Numbered from the stretch's first letter, positions 1 through 7,661 are shown. The stretch is 64,000 nucleotides of DNA from Paenibacillus sp. FSL R5-0623 (GCF_037974265.1 NZ_CP150233.1:6696001-6760000); one strand, 5' to 3'. The notes: generated from the letters alone by a model not told the origin. Numbers and translations: made by a program.

Positions 1-794
1 CAACCGATGCAACCACGACATCCAACATCTCTGTAACCGAAACGACAGGTACAACTTCGACTACCGATCAGGCATCTCAAGGTACAGCTACTACTCAGCA
101 AGGACGTGGACCGGGCGGTATGGGTGGTGCAGCAGCAAGCACTAACGAGTTCCACATTAACGGCGGCTCCCTCACGGTGAACGCAGGTGGTGACGGACTG
201 GATTCCAATGGTTCCATCAACATGACTGGCGGAACGGTTATTGTGAACGGACCGACGGATAGCGGCAACGGAGCACTGGATTATGACGGCACCTTTGAAA
301 TCAGTGGTGGATACCTCGTGGCTGCCGGCAGCTCTGGTATGGCACAAGGAACATCCGATGCGTCTACGCAAAACACCATTGTGATGACATTCCCTGCAAC
401 GCAAAAAGCTGGAACACTTGTACATGTACAAGATAGCGAAGGCAATAATATTCTGACCTTTGCTCCGGCAAAAGATTATCAAACTGTGGTTGTCAGCTCA
501 CCGGATCTTGCAAAAGATGGTTCATACGTGATTTACTCCGGTGGTACGTCTACAGGTAAAGCGGTGGATGGGCTCTACACAGACGGTACTTACAGTGGCG
601 GAACCAAGGTGGTTGCATTCCAATCGACCAGTAATGTGACTTGGGTGAATGAATCTGGTGTGACCACAGCCAATACAGGTATGGGCGGTCCTGGCGGAGG
701 TCGTGGCCAAGGCGGATTCGGAGGCGGCAGAAATCGGACGCAATCCGGTACAACCTCTGAGAGCACAGGCACTACTACGGATTCTGCAAAATAA
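1..794 (+). CDS. Carbohydrate-binding beta-helix protein (Cthe_2159/DUF4353 type), 3' part
   Basis: Partial: the frame is open from base 3, so the start lies upstream and 263 residues are visible. The visible part has short beta-helix repeats (NGGSLTVNAGGDG, GSINMTGGTVIVNG, GTFEISGGYLVAAG) followed by a beta-rich cap, the pattern of the Cthe_2159/DUF4353 carbohydrate-binding family, whose founding member binds polygalacturonate at the cell surface. The last 45 or so residues are a Gly/Arg-rich then Ser/Thr-rich tail (GGPGGGRGQGGFGGG), likely disordered. A pectin-binding role would fit the pectin operon 20 kb away, but that is inference. A bidirectional terminator follows the stop. Confidence 0.72.
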   Translation, partial: TDATTTSNISVTETTGTTSTTDQASQGTATTQQGRGPGGMGGAAASTNEFHINGGSLTVNAGGDGLDSNGSINMTGGTVIVNGPTDSGNGALDYDGTFEISGGYLVAAGSSGMAQGTSDASTQNTIVMTFPATQKAGTLVHVQDSEGNNILTFAPAKDYQTVVVSSPDLAKDGSYVIYSGGTSTGKAVDGLYTDGTYSGGTKVVAFQSTSNVTWVNESGVTTANTGMGGPGGGRGQGGFGGGRNRTQSGTTSESTGTTTDSAK

Positions 795-841
795 GACATA
801 GTGCTGAGTGATAAAGGTTACCTCGCTAGCTCAGACGAAAC

Positions 842-892
842 AAAAAAGGCTCCGAATTCACTTTCACGGTGAGTTCGGAGCCTTCTTTCGTT
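842..892 (+). terminator. Rho-independent terminator, probably bidirectional
   Basis: A 9-bp perfect stem (GGCTCCGAA at 848-856 with TTCGGAGCC at 874-882) is followed by TTCTTTCG and preceded by CAAAAAA. It sits between two convergent genes, so it can serve both. Confidence 0.8.
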
Positions 893-962
893 ATACTTCT
901 GGAACAGGATTACAGGGAATTACAGTCCTCTGCCCAAGGTGAAGGCAACGCAATCCCTTTTC

Positions 963-1541
963 TCAAAACGTGTAGACATATACCTTGGTACGCAGGGCAT
1001 CCCGGCATGTAATAGTGCGTAGCGGTTCTTTTCCTGGCAGGGCAAAACAGACGCTAATCACCTTGGCACCCGGCGGAAGCTCACGACTGAACTTGTCCAT
1101 AAGCCGGGTCATGGCTCCCGGGAACAGATAACAAATCACACAATCCGCATGTTCATAGGAACTGGTGTAGATATCCCCGCGCATGAAACGCAGCCTGCCC
1201 TTGAGAGAGTGCTTGTTCCCCTTGGCTCGACGTAAGCGAACACTGAGATAGGCAATCATTTGAGACGACCATAAGGGGATGATAGAATTCTCAATCCCCG
1301 TCAGCCTTTTACCAGGGCAGTGTCTTACAACATCCAATCCCAATGTGCCCCATCCAGAGCCCGCTTCGAGCACATCCCCGTACCCTGGAATGCGCTTTAC
1401 CTCCTGAATGACCACCTGTCTGACACGACTGGATGTGGGCATCGGGGAAATCCCGTTTTTCCAACTGACAAGTACGATGGATATGACACAGATCAATGTC
1501 ACCACGGCAATCAGCCATGGAATCAGGTAAATGATGAACAT
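963..1541 (-). CDS. Membrane-anchored class I SAM-dependent methyltransferase
   Basis: 192 residues. A single hydrophobic segment at residues 1-26 (many I, V and L) anchors the protein. The SAM-binding motif I follows at residues 57-68 (VLEAGSGWGTLG), with an acidic 'RGDIY' further on that may be motif II. The target is not evident; short N-anchored methyltransferases of this kind are common in Firmicutes and poorly characterised. It starts 26 bp after the FHA regulator on the same strand, with SD AAAGGGATGAG before the ATG, so the two are probably co-transcribed. Convergent with the carbohydrate-binding gene. Confidence 0.75.
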   Translation of the reverse strand: MFIIYLIPWLIAVVTLICVISIVLVSWKNGISPMPTSSRVRQVVIQEVKRIPGYGDVLEAGSGWGTLGLDVVRHCPGKRLTGIENSIIPLWSSQMIAYLSVRLRRAKGNKHSLKGRLRFMRGDIYTSSYEHADCVICYLFPGAMTRLMDKFSRELPPGAKVISVCFALPGKEPLRTITCRDALRTKVYVYTF

Positions 1542-1567
1542 AAACTCATCCCTTTGTTATCACTCAT

Positions 1568-2239
1568 TCATTCCGGCACATGAGACTTCATATATACACC
1601 TTTTTTGTATACAGACTTGATGGTAAAGTGTACACCCAGCTTGCGATTCGTCCGATAGATTAGCGAGTTAATCTCGTCGATCCCTACCGCTTCACTCTCC
1701 AGCATGCTCCGCTCCGGCCACACCTGAGCCACAATCTGCTCTCGGGTCACAAAATGGTCCAGTTCACTATACAGCAGCTTGAACAGCTGATACTCCTTCT
1801 TGGACAGCGGAATCTCCACTTCACCGATCTGCACGGTTTGCAGGTGATCCTGCAAGCGTACACCCTCACCCAGCAGATCCGACACCCGATATTCCCTTGT
1901 CTCTCCAAGATCCCCTTCAGCGCGAAGCTGGATCAGTCCGTTGACCAACGTCAGGCTATCGCCCTCGCTAAACGGATATTTCTCATAGGGAACGAGGCGC
2001 TGCCCGTTCAGTTCGGTACCGTTTTTGCTATCCAGATCCTCAATCCATAGCTGTTGCTGTACATCATAATGAATGCGGCAATGCCGCTTCGATATCATCT
2101 GATTATAAACAGACAAGTCCAATTCACTGCCGCCTGTATAACGTCCCACCGTAATGGAGCGACCCTGGCTTACATAAGCGAACGAGCCGTCACTTTCCTG
2201 CCCTGGCGTACGAATGACGATTTTTGCCGTCTCCCGCAT
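1568..2239 (-). CDS. FHA domain protein with C-terminal winged-helix DNA-binding domain
   Basis: 223 residues. Residues 25-105 form a forkhead-associated domain with the phosphothreonine-reading residues visible: GR at 32-33, the 'ISKRH' turn at 49-53 and 'SKNGTELNG' at 71-79. Residues 135-218 look like an OmpR/PhoB-type winged helix (LSKKEYQLFKLLY, then VYKKGVYM at the wing). FHA domains bind phosphothreonine made by Hanks-type Ser/Thr kinases, so this protein may link kinase signalling to transcription, much as EmbR does in mycobacteria but with the domain order reversed. No receiver domain and no kinase in view. First gene of a likely two-gene unit; SD GGTGGGAG precedes the ATG. Confidence 0.8.
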   Translation of the reverse strand: MRETAKIVIRTPGQESDGSFAYVSQGRSITVGRYTGGSELDLSVYNQMISKRHCRIHYDVQQQLWIEDLDSKNGTELNGQRLVPYEKYPFSEGDSLTLVNGLIQLRAEGDLGETREYRVSDLLGEGVRLQDHLQTVQIGEVEIPLSKKEYQLFKLLYSELDHFVTREQIVAQVWPERSMLESEAVGIDEINSLIYRTNRKLGVHFTIKSVYKKGVYMKSHVPE

Positions 2240-2280
2240 GTTATTCTCCCACCTTCAATGATCACTCGATCTCTATAAGA

Positions 2281-2457
2281 GGTCGTTCAAAAAGCCCGCT
2301 TTTGATTACGACGGATGCCTAACGGCATCATCAGCATCGAATATGGCATTCAGCCGAAATGTCCGTTGCTCACGTAGGTTTTGCCTACGCTCCGCTACTC
2401 CATTTCTAGCTTCATCCCATCTTCTCGGTACTGAAAACCGGTCTTTTTGAACACGTA
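2281..2457. repeat. MITE-like dispersed repeat with inverted ends
   Basis: About 175 bp bounded by imperfect inverted ends: GTTCAAAAAGCCCG (2285-2298) against CGGTCTTTTTGAAC (2439-2452). Inside is a small hairpin (CGTAGGTTTTGCCTACG near 2376-2392). It has no coding capacity. I recall near-identical elements scattered through Paenibacillus genomes, but cannot search here; only one copy is in this window. Confidence 0.6.
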
Positions 2458-2653
2458 CTATAAACATTTTGTAACAATAATGATAAGATCATCAGATTTG
2501 TTCCATTGTTTGCACCGCTATAGTTCAATATAGTGGTATACAGGAACGATTTATGTTCGGTTCTACTTACTCTACTATACCAGACGTTGTGCTTTTTTTC
2601 TCATGATGGCCGGATGTCTACTTTAGCTCATTCAACAAGAGAGGTACCTTCCT

Positions 2654-2809
2654 ATGAACAAAAAAAATATTTTCATATACGTGTTGCTCGCCTTTGCCCT
2701 GTCCATGACATTAACCGTGCTCTCCCGTATGAATGATGATGGCGGAGAATCACTGAAAGGCACATCGGCTTCCGAAACCTCATGGTTACAAATGAAGATC
2801 CAACCCTAA
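2654..2809 (+). CDS. Small membrane or secreted peptide, 51 aa, unknown function
   Basis: Not a known family. ATG at 2654 is preceded by AAGAGAGG eight bases upstream. The peptide begins MNKKNIFIYVLLAFALSM, a charged start followed by a single hydrophobic segment to about residue 24, then a hydrophilic tail rich in Ser, Thr, Gly and Glu. It could be a single-span membrane peptide or an exported peptide. A strong hairpin terminator lies 94 bp downstream on the same strand and nothing else occupies the transcript, which supports it as a real small gene. It sits between the MITE-like repeat and the lipoprotein cluster. Confidence 0.5.
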   Translation: MNKKNIFIYVLLAFALSMTLTVLSRMNDDGGESLKGTSASETSWLQMKIQP

Positions 2810-2902
2810 GTCTACTCTATTATAACGTGATCTCCGCGCAAAACGTTTCACGAATGTCATATTAGGCTATTGCATCGAATCCAAATTAAAACAGATCAAT
2901 AA

Positions 2903-2945
2903 GGCCCCAGATTGCTGGTCACAGCATCCCGGAGCCTCATTTTGG
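2903..2945 (+). terminator. Rho-independent terminator
   Basis: A 15-bp stem with one mismatch and a few G-T pairs (GGCCCCAGATTGCTG at 2903-2917 with CAGCATCCCGGAGCC at 2922-2936, loop GTCA) followed by TCATTTTGG. It would end the 51-aa gene transcript. Confidence 0.65.
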
Positions 2946-3151
2946 ATTGTAAAACAATACCGAAAGTATCGATGATTGCATGACTTCAATCATAAACTGC
3001 CCGGCACGCAGATGGATTTCAGCTATTTGTGCTGGTGACATTTTTTAGTTTTGTGATTTTGGTTTCCTCTCCACCTTTCAACCCAACAATTTCTCCATTT
3101 AATCACGGTGTTAAGGGGTAGAGTATAGACACTTGCAAGTAGATTTCTGTT

Positions 3152-3186
3152 AGGTGCTTCTGGATTATCGAGGAGCGCCTTTTTCA
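3152..3186 (+). terminator. Terminator-like hairpin upstream of lipoprotein 1
   Basis: Stem AGGTGCTTCT (3152-3161) with AGGAGCGCCT (3171-3180), with two G-T pairs, then TTTTTCATTTT. Related copies lie at 4315-4350 and 5750-5784. Confidence 0.55.
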
Positions 3187-3251
3187 TTTTCTGATCGGGA
3201 TCATATAACATAAATTTAACTTAAATCATAAATAATGTTAATTTTATGTCA

Positions 3252-3279
3252 TTCTTAGGTTCATGTGCTCTGATATAAT
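3252..3279 (+). promoter_or_regulatory. Putative extended -10 promoter of lipoprotein 1
   Basis: TGATATAAT at 3271-3279 is an extended -10 with a perfect TATAAT. The -35 region (TTCTTA, 3252-3257) is weak. An AT-rich stretch lies just upstream. The same promoter is present in the second cassette copy. Confidence 0.5.
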
Positions 3280-3311
3280 TTCTGCTAGGTCTACGAAAGG
3301 AGATCTTACGG

Positions 3312-4052
3312 TTGAAAAAAGAGCTTGGTGTATTGATGGTGTTGAGTGTCGTTATGCTTTCAGGATGTGGATCAGATAAGCCTGAAACAGTTTCGCAAGG
3401 AGCGGGTGAGTCTCCCAGTAAACAAGTAACAACACAGCCGGTGCAAGATACGGATGCGAAATTGCTGGGATCTTCAGAGGATGAAAGGGTTAAATTTTAT
3501 ACAAAAACCGATGGGGTAACTCTGGACGTTAACAGTAATAAAAAAGACTTTTCTTGGAATGTCCCTGTTGATACTGGAACTCCCCCGCAGGTAATTTATA
3601 CGGATGTTACAGGCGATGGAAAAGAAGAAGCCGTAGTTATCATCCAGACTGGGCGAGGAACAGAATTAAACAATTATGATATTCATGTCGTTAGTGCCGA
3701 GGATTTAAGCGAAATTAAAGTCCAAAGCTATGAGGAGATTGTTGCTAATCAGATTGAGACGCATGTTGCTAAAAAGGGCGACGGTACACTAGCGATCTCC
3801 GTTAAATCACAAGGAAAGGAATATGATTTCAATTATGGGTTTGATCCAGCGCCGGATTACAAGCAAGACAGCCTTGCTTTTGGTGGTGTAAATATTTATT
3901 CATTGGAGAATCAAAAAATAAAATTGAACCTTGGAGGATCTGTAGGTGCATCTCCCACATATGTATGTGATTTCAATATCACATACATATTCGATAGTGC
4001 CAAGAATGAATTTCTTGCTGATTTAATTGAAGTTAAACCTATTGAAAAATAA
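3312..4052 (+). CDS. Lipoprotein 1 with VCBS/FG-GAP-like segment
   Basis: 246 residues from a TTG start with SD AAGGAG nine bases upstream. A type II signal peptide with lipobox LSGC ends at Cys 19; a Ser/Thr/Gln-rich linker follows to about residue 50. The mature domain holds 'YTDVTGDGKEEAVVI', a calcium-loop motif typical of VCBS/FG-GAP beta-propeller repeats, but only one clear copy, so the fold is uncertain. Expected on the outer face of the membrane; function unknown. The promoter and signal peptide are shared with the lipoprotein at 5901, the rest is not. Confidence 0.75.
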   Translation: MKKELGVLMVLSVVMLSGCGSDKPETVSQGAGESPSKQVTTQPVQDTDAKLLGSSEDERVKFYTKTDGVTLDVNSNKKDFSWNVPVDTGTPPQVIYTDVTGDGKEEAVVIIQTGRGTELNNYDIHVVSAEDLSEIKVQSYEEIVANQIETHVAKKGDGTLAISVKSQGKEYDFNYGFDPAPDYKQDSLAFGGVNIYSLENQKIKLNLGGSVGASPTYVCDFNITYIFDSAKNEFLADLIEVKPIEK

Positions 4053-4783
4053 AAAAAGGCTGACCATTATTACTTCCTACAGTCCTCCAGGTGTTCAAAT
4101 AGAATTGAACACATTGCAACAAAAATTCGGATAGTGTTCTTTGCTTATATCTTTCATGAACATCATTGGGAGAAGGCGATAGTGCGAGAAGAGAGCATAC
4201 GTTGGATTGAACAACATTTATTCTCATGCGTGTTCCTTCGCATCCCATTTCATTATGACTACGGTGAGCCATCGTGGATGAAAGCTCCAATCATCTATAA
4301 CTGAGTATGAGATAGGGCGCTCCTGGATTATCGTGGAGCACCTTTTTTCGTTTCCTGGTTTGCAAAATGAACTTCACTTGGGCGTTTTGCTGTTTGTGAT
4401 TAGAAGGTAATAGTATTTCTTGAGGTCTGCCATTAATAGGATCAACACCAAATTTTTCAATATACATATTACAAAGCGTAGCTAATTGGGTAGACAATTC
4501 TAATCCAACTTTTGAAAAGTTTCCCGCTCCTTCTGTTTAGTGTCATCTCCCTAATCTGTACAAATACAATTGGAATACGTCATGACCGCTTTGTGTACAG
4601 CTTGTATGCTTTTTAATAAATAATTTTGACAAACCAATGTACTCGTTCCTTTATGTTGGTAGTGTGATTCATAAGTTACTAATTTTCAAGGAATAAATGA
4701 CATGCTATCAACTTTTATGGGTTATATATGATGCATAATAACACTTGTAAAAAATACCAACATTTAGAAGGGAAGCGGTTTTA
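4053..4783. other. 730-bp spacer with terminator-like repeat, no supported gene
   Basis: AT-rich. It holds a third, degenerate copy of the cassette's terminator hairpin at 4315-4350 and a TTGACA at 4626-4631 with no convincing -10 at the right distance. Short minus-strand frames here lack ribosome binding sites and I do not call them genes. Confidence 0.5.
4315..4350 (+). terminator. Rho-independent terminator
   Basis: GGCGCTCC (4316-4323) pairs with GGAGCACC (4335-4342), followed by TTTTTT. Third copy of the hairpin found in the duplicated cassette. Confidence 0.65.
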
Positions 4784-5482
4784 ATTTTTAAGAAGTATTC
4801 AGTTGTCCTAAGTTCCATAGTTACAGTAAGTATTTTATTATCTGGATGTGGATCTGAAAGTTCAGAAAAACCTAGTGATCAAACAGGAAATACATCAACG
4901 GAGACGGATAAGAGAGACGAAATTGAAAGTCAAACTCCAGATTCGCCTTATGCTAATGTAGTTAAGATTGATACCAATCAAGAAAACCCGACCGTTCGAG
5001 CCCGGATAGATACAGATAATGGTGAGTTATATGTTGTTTCAGAAGGAAAAGAAGCGATTGGACATGTCACTACACCAAGTGTTCTAGGGCAAGAAGGTGA
5101 CTTCTTTTATCAAGGTAATTACTCCGTGATTTACAAACATAATGAGGATAAAAAAGAATTAAAAGAATTACAGGATCTTGTTTTTATTCAACCTTCTGAC
5201 CAACCTATTTCCTTTGAGAAAATCAGTTTTGAAGCAATGGACGTTTTCTTGCTCACTCCTGAATACACAGCTTCAAGAGGGTATAATTCTTATGCTTTTG
5301 GCATTGATAAAAAAAGTGGAGAAGCATTTGCAATCACTTTTAAAAATGCTGAAAAAGTTAGTACTCCCGTTAATAAAAGCGAAAAGCTGGTCGTAACCAC
5401 GAAAAATACAGAAGGACAGGGTGATACATTAATCACAGAATATACCTTTAATAAAGACAGTAAACAATTCGTAACAGAATAG
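4784..5482 (+). CDS. Lipoprotein 2, apparently starting at ATT
   Basis: The frame is open from a TAA at 4748 to 5482. Its N-terminal part reads as a clear type II signal peptide (FKKYSVVLSSIVTVSILLSGC) with lipobox LLSGC, followed by a Ser/Thr/Glu linker. There is no ATG, GTG or TTG in frame before codon 5126, which lies far inside the protein. The only codon at good distance from the SD-like AGAAGGGAAG (4766-4775) is ATT at 4784, giving 232 residues; the alternative is a gene whose start codon was lost. The mature part (YKHNEDKKELKELQDLVFI and beyond) matches no family I know. Confidence 0.6.
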   Translation: MFKKYSVVLSSIVTVSILLSGCGSESSEKPSDQTGNTSTETDKRDEIESQTPDSPYANVVKIDTNQENPTVRARIDTDNGELYVVSEGKEAIGHVTTPSVLGQEGDFFYQGNYSVIYKHNEDKKELKELQDLVFIQPSDQPISFEKISFEAMDVFLLTPEYTASRGYNSYAFGIDKKSGEAFAITFKNAEKVSTPVNKSEKLVVTTKNTEGQGDTLITEYTFNKDSKQFVTE

Positions 5483-5749
5483 TAAGATGCACTACCACCA
5501 GGGTGATACGCTCCCATTATATTAGACAGTAGCCTTATTTTGAGTTGAATAACAATTCCGAAAGTATAGATGATTGCATGACTTCAATCATAAACTGCCC
5601 GGCACGCAGATGGATTTCAGCCATTTGTGCTGGTGACATTTCTTAGTTTTGTGATTTCGGTTTCCTCTCCACCTTCCAACCCAACAATTTCTCCACATAT
5701 CACGGTGTTAACGGGTAGAGTAAAGACCACTTGCAAGTAGATTTCTGTT

Positions 5750-5784
5750 AGGTGCTCCTGGATTATCGAGGAACGTCTTTTTTT
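5750..5784 (+). terminator. Degenerate terminator-like hairpin
   Basis: GGTGCTCC (5751-5758) against GGAACGTC (5770-5777), with one mismatch and G-T pairs, followed by TTTTTTTC. It is in the position expected to end the lipoprotein 2 transcript. Confidence 0.45.
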
Positions 5785-5840
5785 CGGGATTATATAACAT
5801 AAATTTAACTTAAATCATAAATAATGTTAATGCTATGTCA

Positions 5841-5868
5841 TTCATGGTTTCATTTGCTTTGATATAAT
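5841..5868 (+). promoter_or_regulatory. Putative extended -10 promoter of lipoprotein 3
   Basis: TTGATATAAT at 5859-5868 gives TATAAT with an upstream TG, identical in layout to the promoter of copy A; the -35 region is poor. Confidence 0.5.
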
Positions 5869-5900
5869 TTCTGCTAGGTCTACGAAAGGAGATCTTAGGG

Positions 5901-6503
5901 TTGAAAAAAGAGATTGGTGTATCGATGTTGTTAAGTGTCGTTATGCTTTCAGGATGTGGTGGATCAGGTAAGCCCGCATCGGTTACGCAAGGTTCGGGTA
6001 AGTCTCCCAGTAAACAAGTAACAACAAATCCGGAACAAAACACATCCGATGATTGTACTGTAGATCGTATAAGTTTAGATAGTGAAACTGAAAAATATTT
6101 CTATGGAACTTGGAACGTTGAGAAGCTTTTAGGATTTGCAAATTCATATAATGATGCTTCTGAATATCCAACAGGGCAAAAATTTATTGGAGCTAAAATT
6201 ATAATCGAAAAAGACTTTTTTTCATCAAAAGGACTTAAAAACTATAAGAAATATCAATCTGAACTAAAAAATCCATTATATCAGATTACATCGACATGCT
6301 ATAAATCTGACTCTTTTTATAAATTTTATAAAATAGATATCCCAGACTCAAATATAAATGATGTAGTAAAAGTAATAGATGTAAGTGACCCTTCTACGAA
6401 ACTTGGCATACCTTCAGGTTTAAATTTTTTTGCTGTTAATAACGATAGGCTTATCTTGTTATCTGAGGCAACTATTTTTGAGCTAAAAAAAATTACTGAT
6501 TAA
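5901..6503 (+). CDS. Lipoprotein 3 sharing the cassette of lipoprotein 1
   Basis: 200 residues from a TTG start (SD AAGGAG). The signal peptide and linker (LSVVMLSGCGG, then SPSKQVTTNPEQN) are nearly the same as in lipoprotein 1, but from about residue 45 the sequence is unrelated: a Lys/Tyr/Ser-rich domain with 'WNVEKLLGFANSYNDASEYP' and 'FIGAKIIIEKDFFSSKGLKNY'. I do not recognise the domain. Base composition is markedly AT-rich compared with the housekeeping genes further on, as expected for accessory DNA. Likely on the outer face of the cytoplasmic membrane. Confidence 0.7.
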   Translation: MKKEIGVSMLLSVVMLSGCGGSGKPASVTQGSGKSPSKQVTTNPEQNTSDDCTVDRISLDSETEKYFYGTWNVEKLLGFANSYNDASEYPTGQKFIGAKIIIEKDFFSSKGLKNYKKYQSELKNPLYQITSTCYKSDSFYKFYKIDIPDSNINDVVKVIDVSDPSTKLGIPSGLNFFAVNNDRLILLSEATIFELKKITD

Positions 6504-6627
6504 ATGAATTAAGGTTATGTAATTAGTTTCGTGCTAATTAATTGATTCTGAAAATGCCTGTGAATATAATTTTCAAACAAGAAAGGGCTTTTGGGACAGC
6601 TCCAGTTTTTTTGAGGAGGCTATGTAA

Positions 6628-7131
6628 ATGTTAATTAAAGTATTTAAGGAATGGTCGGACCAAAATAATGGTCGAATTGAAATACTTGCTCCTACTGGGA
6701 AAATGACTGCTATGAATAAATTCAAACCAGGTGCATCCGAAGATAAAATTAAAGAGCTTTCAGAGTATTTTTCTACTCCATTGCCTCCAGATTACACAAG
6801 CTTTTTACAATTATGTAATGGAGCTTCCTTGTTTGAAGACCCTGAATATGGCGGGGAGAGCTTCTTATATTCATCCCAAGATGTTATACATTACAATGAA
6901 GCATCAGATAATAAGATTGTGGTCGCCAATATTCTTGATGATCGAATCCTAATTGATTTAGAGCGTTGGAGTTCAGGTGATGAGAAATATCTGTTGCTTT
7001 GTGAGAGTTTAAATCCTGTGGATTACGCAAGCCCATTTTATAGTAATTTTGAAACATGGTTAGATCGCTTTCTGATCTCTCAGGGCGAGAAGTTCTGGTA
7101 CTGGAAGACAGAACGTAGTTTTGAAGAATAA
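6628..7131 (+). CDS. SMI1/KNR4 (SUKH) family protein, immunity-type
   Basis: 167 residues, SD GAGGAGG ten bases before ATG. The SUKH signature is visible: 'PLPPDYTSFLQLCNGASLF' at about residues 52-70, preceded by the helix 'SEDKIKELSEYF', and the later acidic beta strands. In bacteria SUKH proteins are most often immunity proteins against polymorphic or contact-dependent toxins; others have regulatory roles. No toxin gene lies next to it, so this is an orphan immunity-type gene. It lies in the AT-rich lipoprotein segment, 125 bp after lipoprotein 3. Cytosolic, no signal peptide. Confidence 0.8.
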   Translation: MLIKVFKEWSDQNNGRIEILAPTGKMTAMNKFKPGASEDKIKELSEYFSTPLPPDYTSFLQLCNGASLFEDPEYGGESFLYSSQDVIHYNEASDNKIVVANILDDRILIDLERWSSGDEKYLLLCESLNPVDYASPFYSNFETWLDRFLISQGEKFWYWKTERSFEE

Positions 7132-7208
7132 AAAGAAATTTTCTTCAGTTAGGCTGCTATTAAAAGTGTACCCTTTAGATAGACACTTTAATTTCCGGAG
7201 GTGTGAGT

Positions 7209-7535
7209 ATGCTCGATGAAAGAGAGCTTCAAATTAAAGAGAGAATACAAGAAAGATACGATATTACGGAGCAAATATATTCAGCTTGGTTTACTGAAAA
7301 TTCTGCGGTGCTTTTACCGAGTAATAGATTCTATCAAAAGGAAAACATAGAAAAGTACAGAGCATTTTCATATCTGCTAGACAGAGGATATATTGTTGCA
7401 CAACCCGTAGAGAATAATCCGGAGACAGTTGCAGTAACTATAACCCCTGATGGCATAGACTACTATGAGCAAGGATATCTTAATGGAAAAGCAAACGGCT
7501 TTCAAGTCGTCGAAGAGATTAAGAACAAGGAATAA
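7209..7535 (+). CDS. Hypothetical protein with winged-helix-like C-terminal end
   Basis: 108 residues. A GTG at 7203 is in frame but lies one base from the SD GGAGG (7197-7201); the ATG at 7209 has ideal spacing and is chosen. The N-terminal half is charged and helical (ERELQIKERIQERYDITEQI). The phrase 'VTITPDGIDYYEQGYLNGK' near residues 76-94 resembles the wing and last helix of small winged-helix proteins, but I cannot assign a family. It follows the SUKH gene by 77 bp and could be co-transcribed. Function unknown. Confidence 0.6.
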   Translation: MLDERELQIKERIQERYDITEQIYSAWFTENSAVLLPSNRFYQKENIEKYRAFSYLLDRGYIVAQPVENNPETVAVTITPDGIDYYEQGYLNGKANGFQVVEEIKNKE

Positions 7536-7537
7536 AG

Positions 7538-7575
7538 AAGGAACTCTGGATATGAAACACATCCGGAGTCCTTCC
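7538..7575 (+). terminator. Probable terminator between convergent genes
   Basis: AAGGAACTCTGGAT (7538-7551) pairs with ATCCGGAGTCCTT (7561-7573) with a bulge, followed by CCATTTAGTT. The poor U-tract makes it a moderate call. Confidence 0.5.
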
Positions 7576-7661
7576 ATTTAGTTCAAACAAGAACATACAC
7601 CAACAAGAACGTCCGTTCAAACCGCCCACACACATCATGGACTGGAATTAGAATCATTACA

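Larger units (their letters stand above)
2953..3434 (+). repeat. Duplicated lipoprotein cassette, copy A
   Basis: This stretch matches 5551-6026 base for base with scattered substitutions and few small gaps. It covers the intergenic spacer, a terminator-like hairpin, the promoter, the ribosome binding site and the first ~40 codons of the lipoprotein. Similarity stops abruptly in the linker after the signal peptide (shared AACAAGTAACAACA at 3421-3434), beyond which the two proteins are unrelated. On the minus strand both copies keep an intact 34-codon frame (here 2937-3041). Confidence 0.9.
5551..6026 (+). repeat. Duplicated lipoprotein cassette, copy B
   Basis: Second copy of the spacer-promoter-signal-peptide cassette described at 2953-3434. 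Most differences are single substitutions. The minus-strand 34-codon frame is kept here too (5535-5639) although the last few codons differ from copy A. Confidence 0.9.

Noticed and set aside
3023..3211. 62-codon minus-strand frame in cassette copy A
   Set aside because: Not kept as a frame in copy B; made up of a terminator-like hairpin and spacer.
4291..4497. 68-codon minus-strand frame in the lipoprotein spacer
   Set aside because: No SD, AT-rich and overlaps a terminator hairpin.
4626..4657. TTGACA as promoter for lipoprotein 2
   Set aside because: No acceptable -10 at 16-18 bp; left as a mention only.
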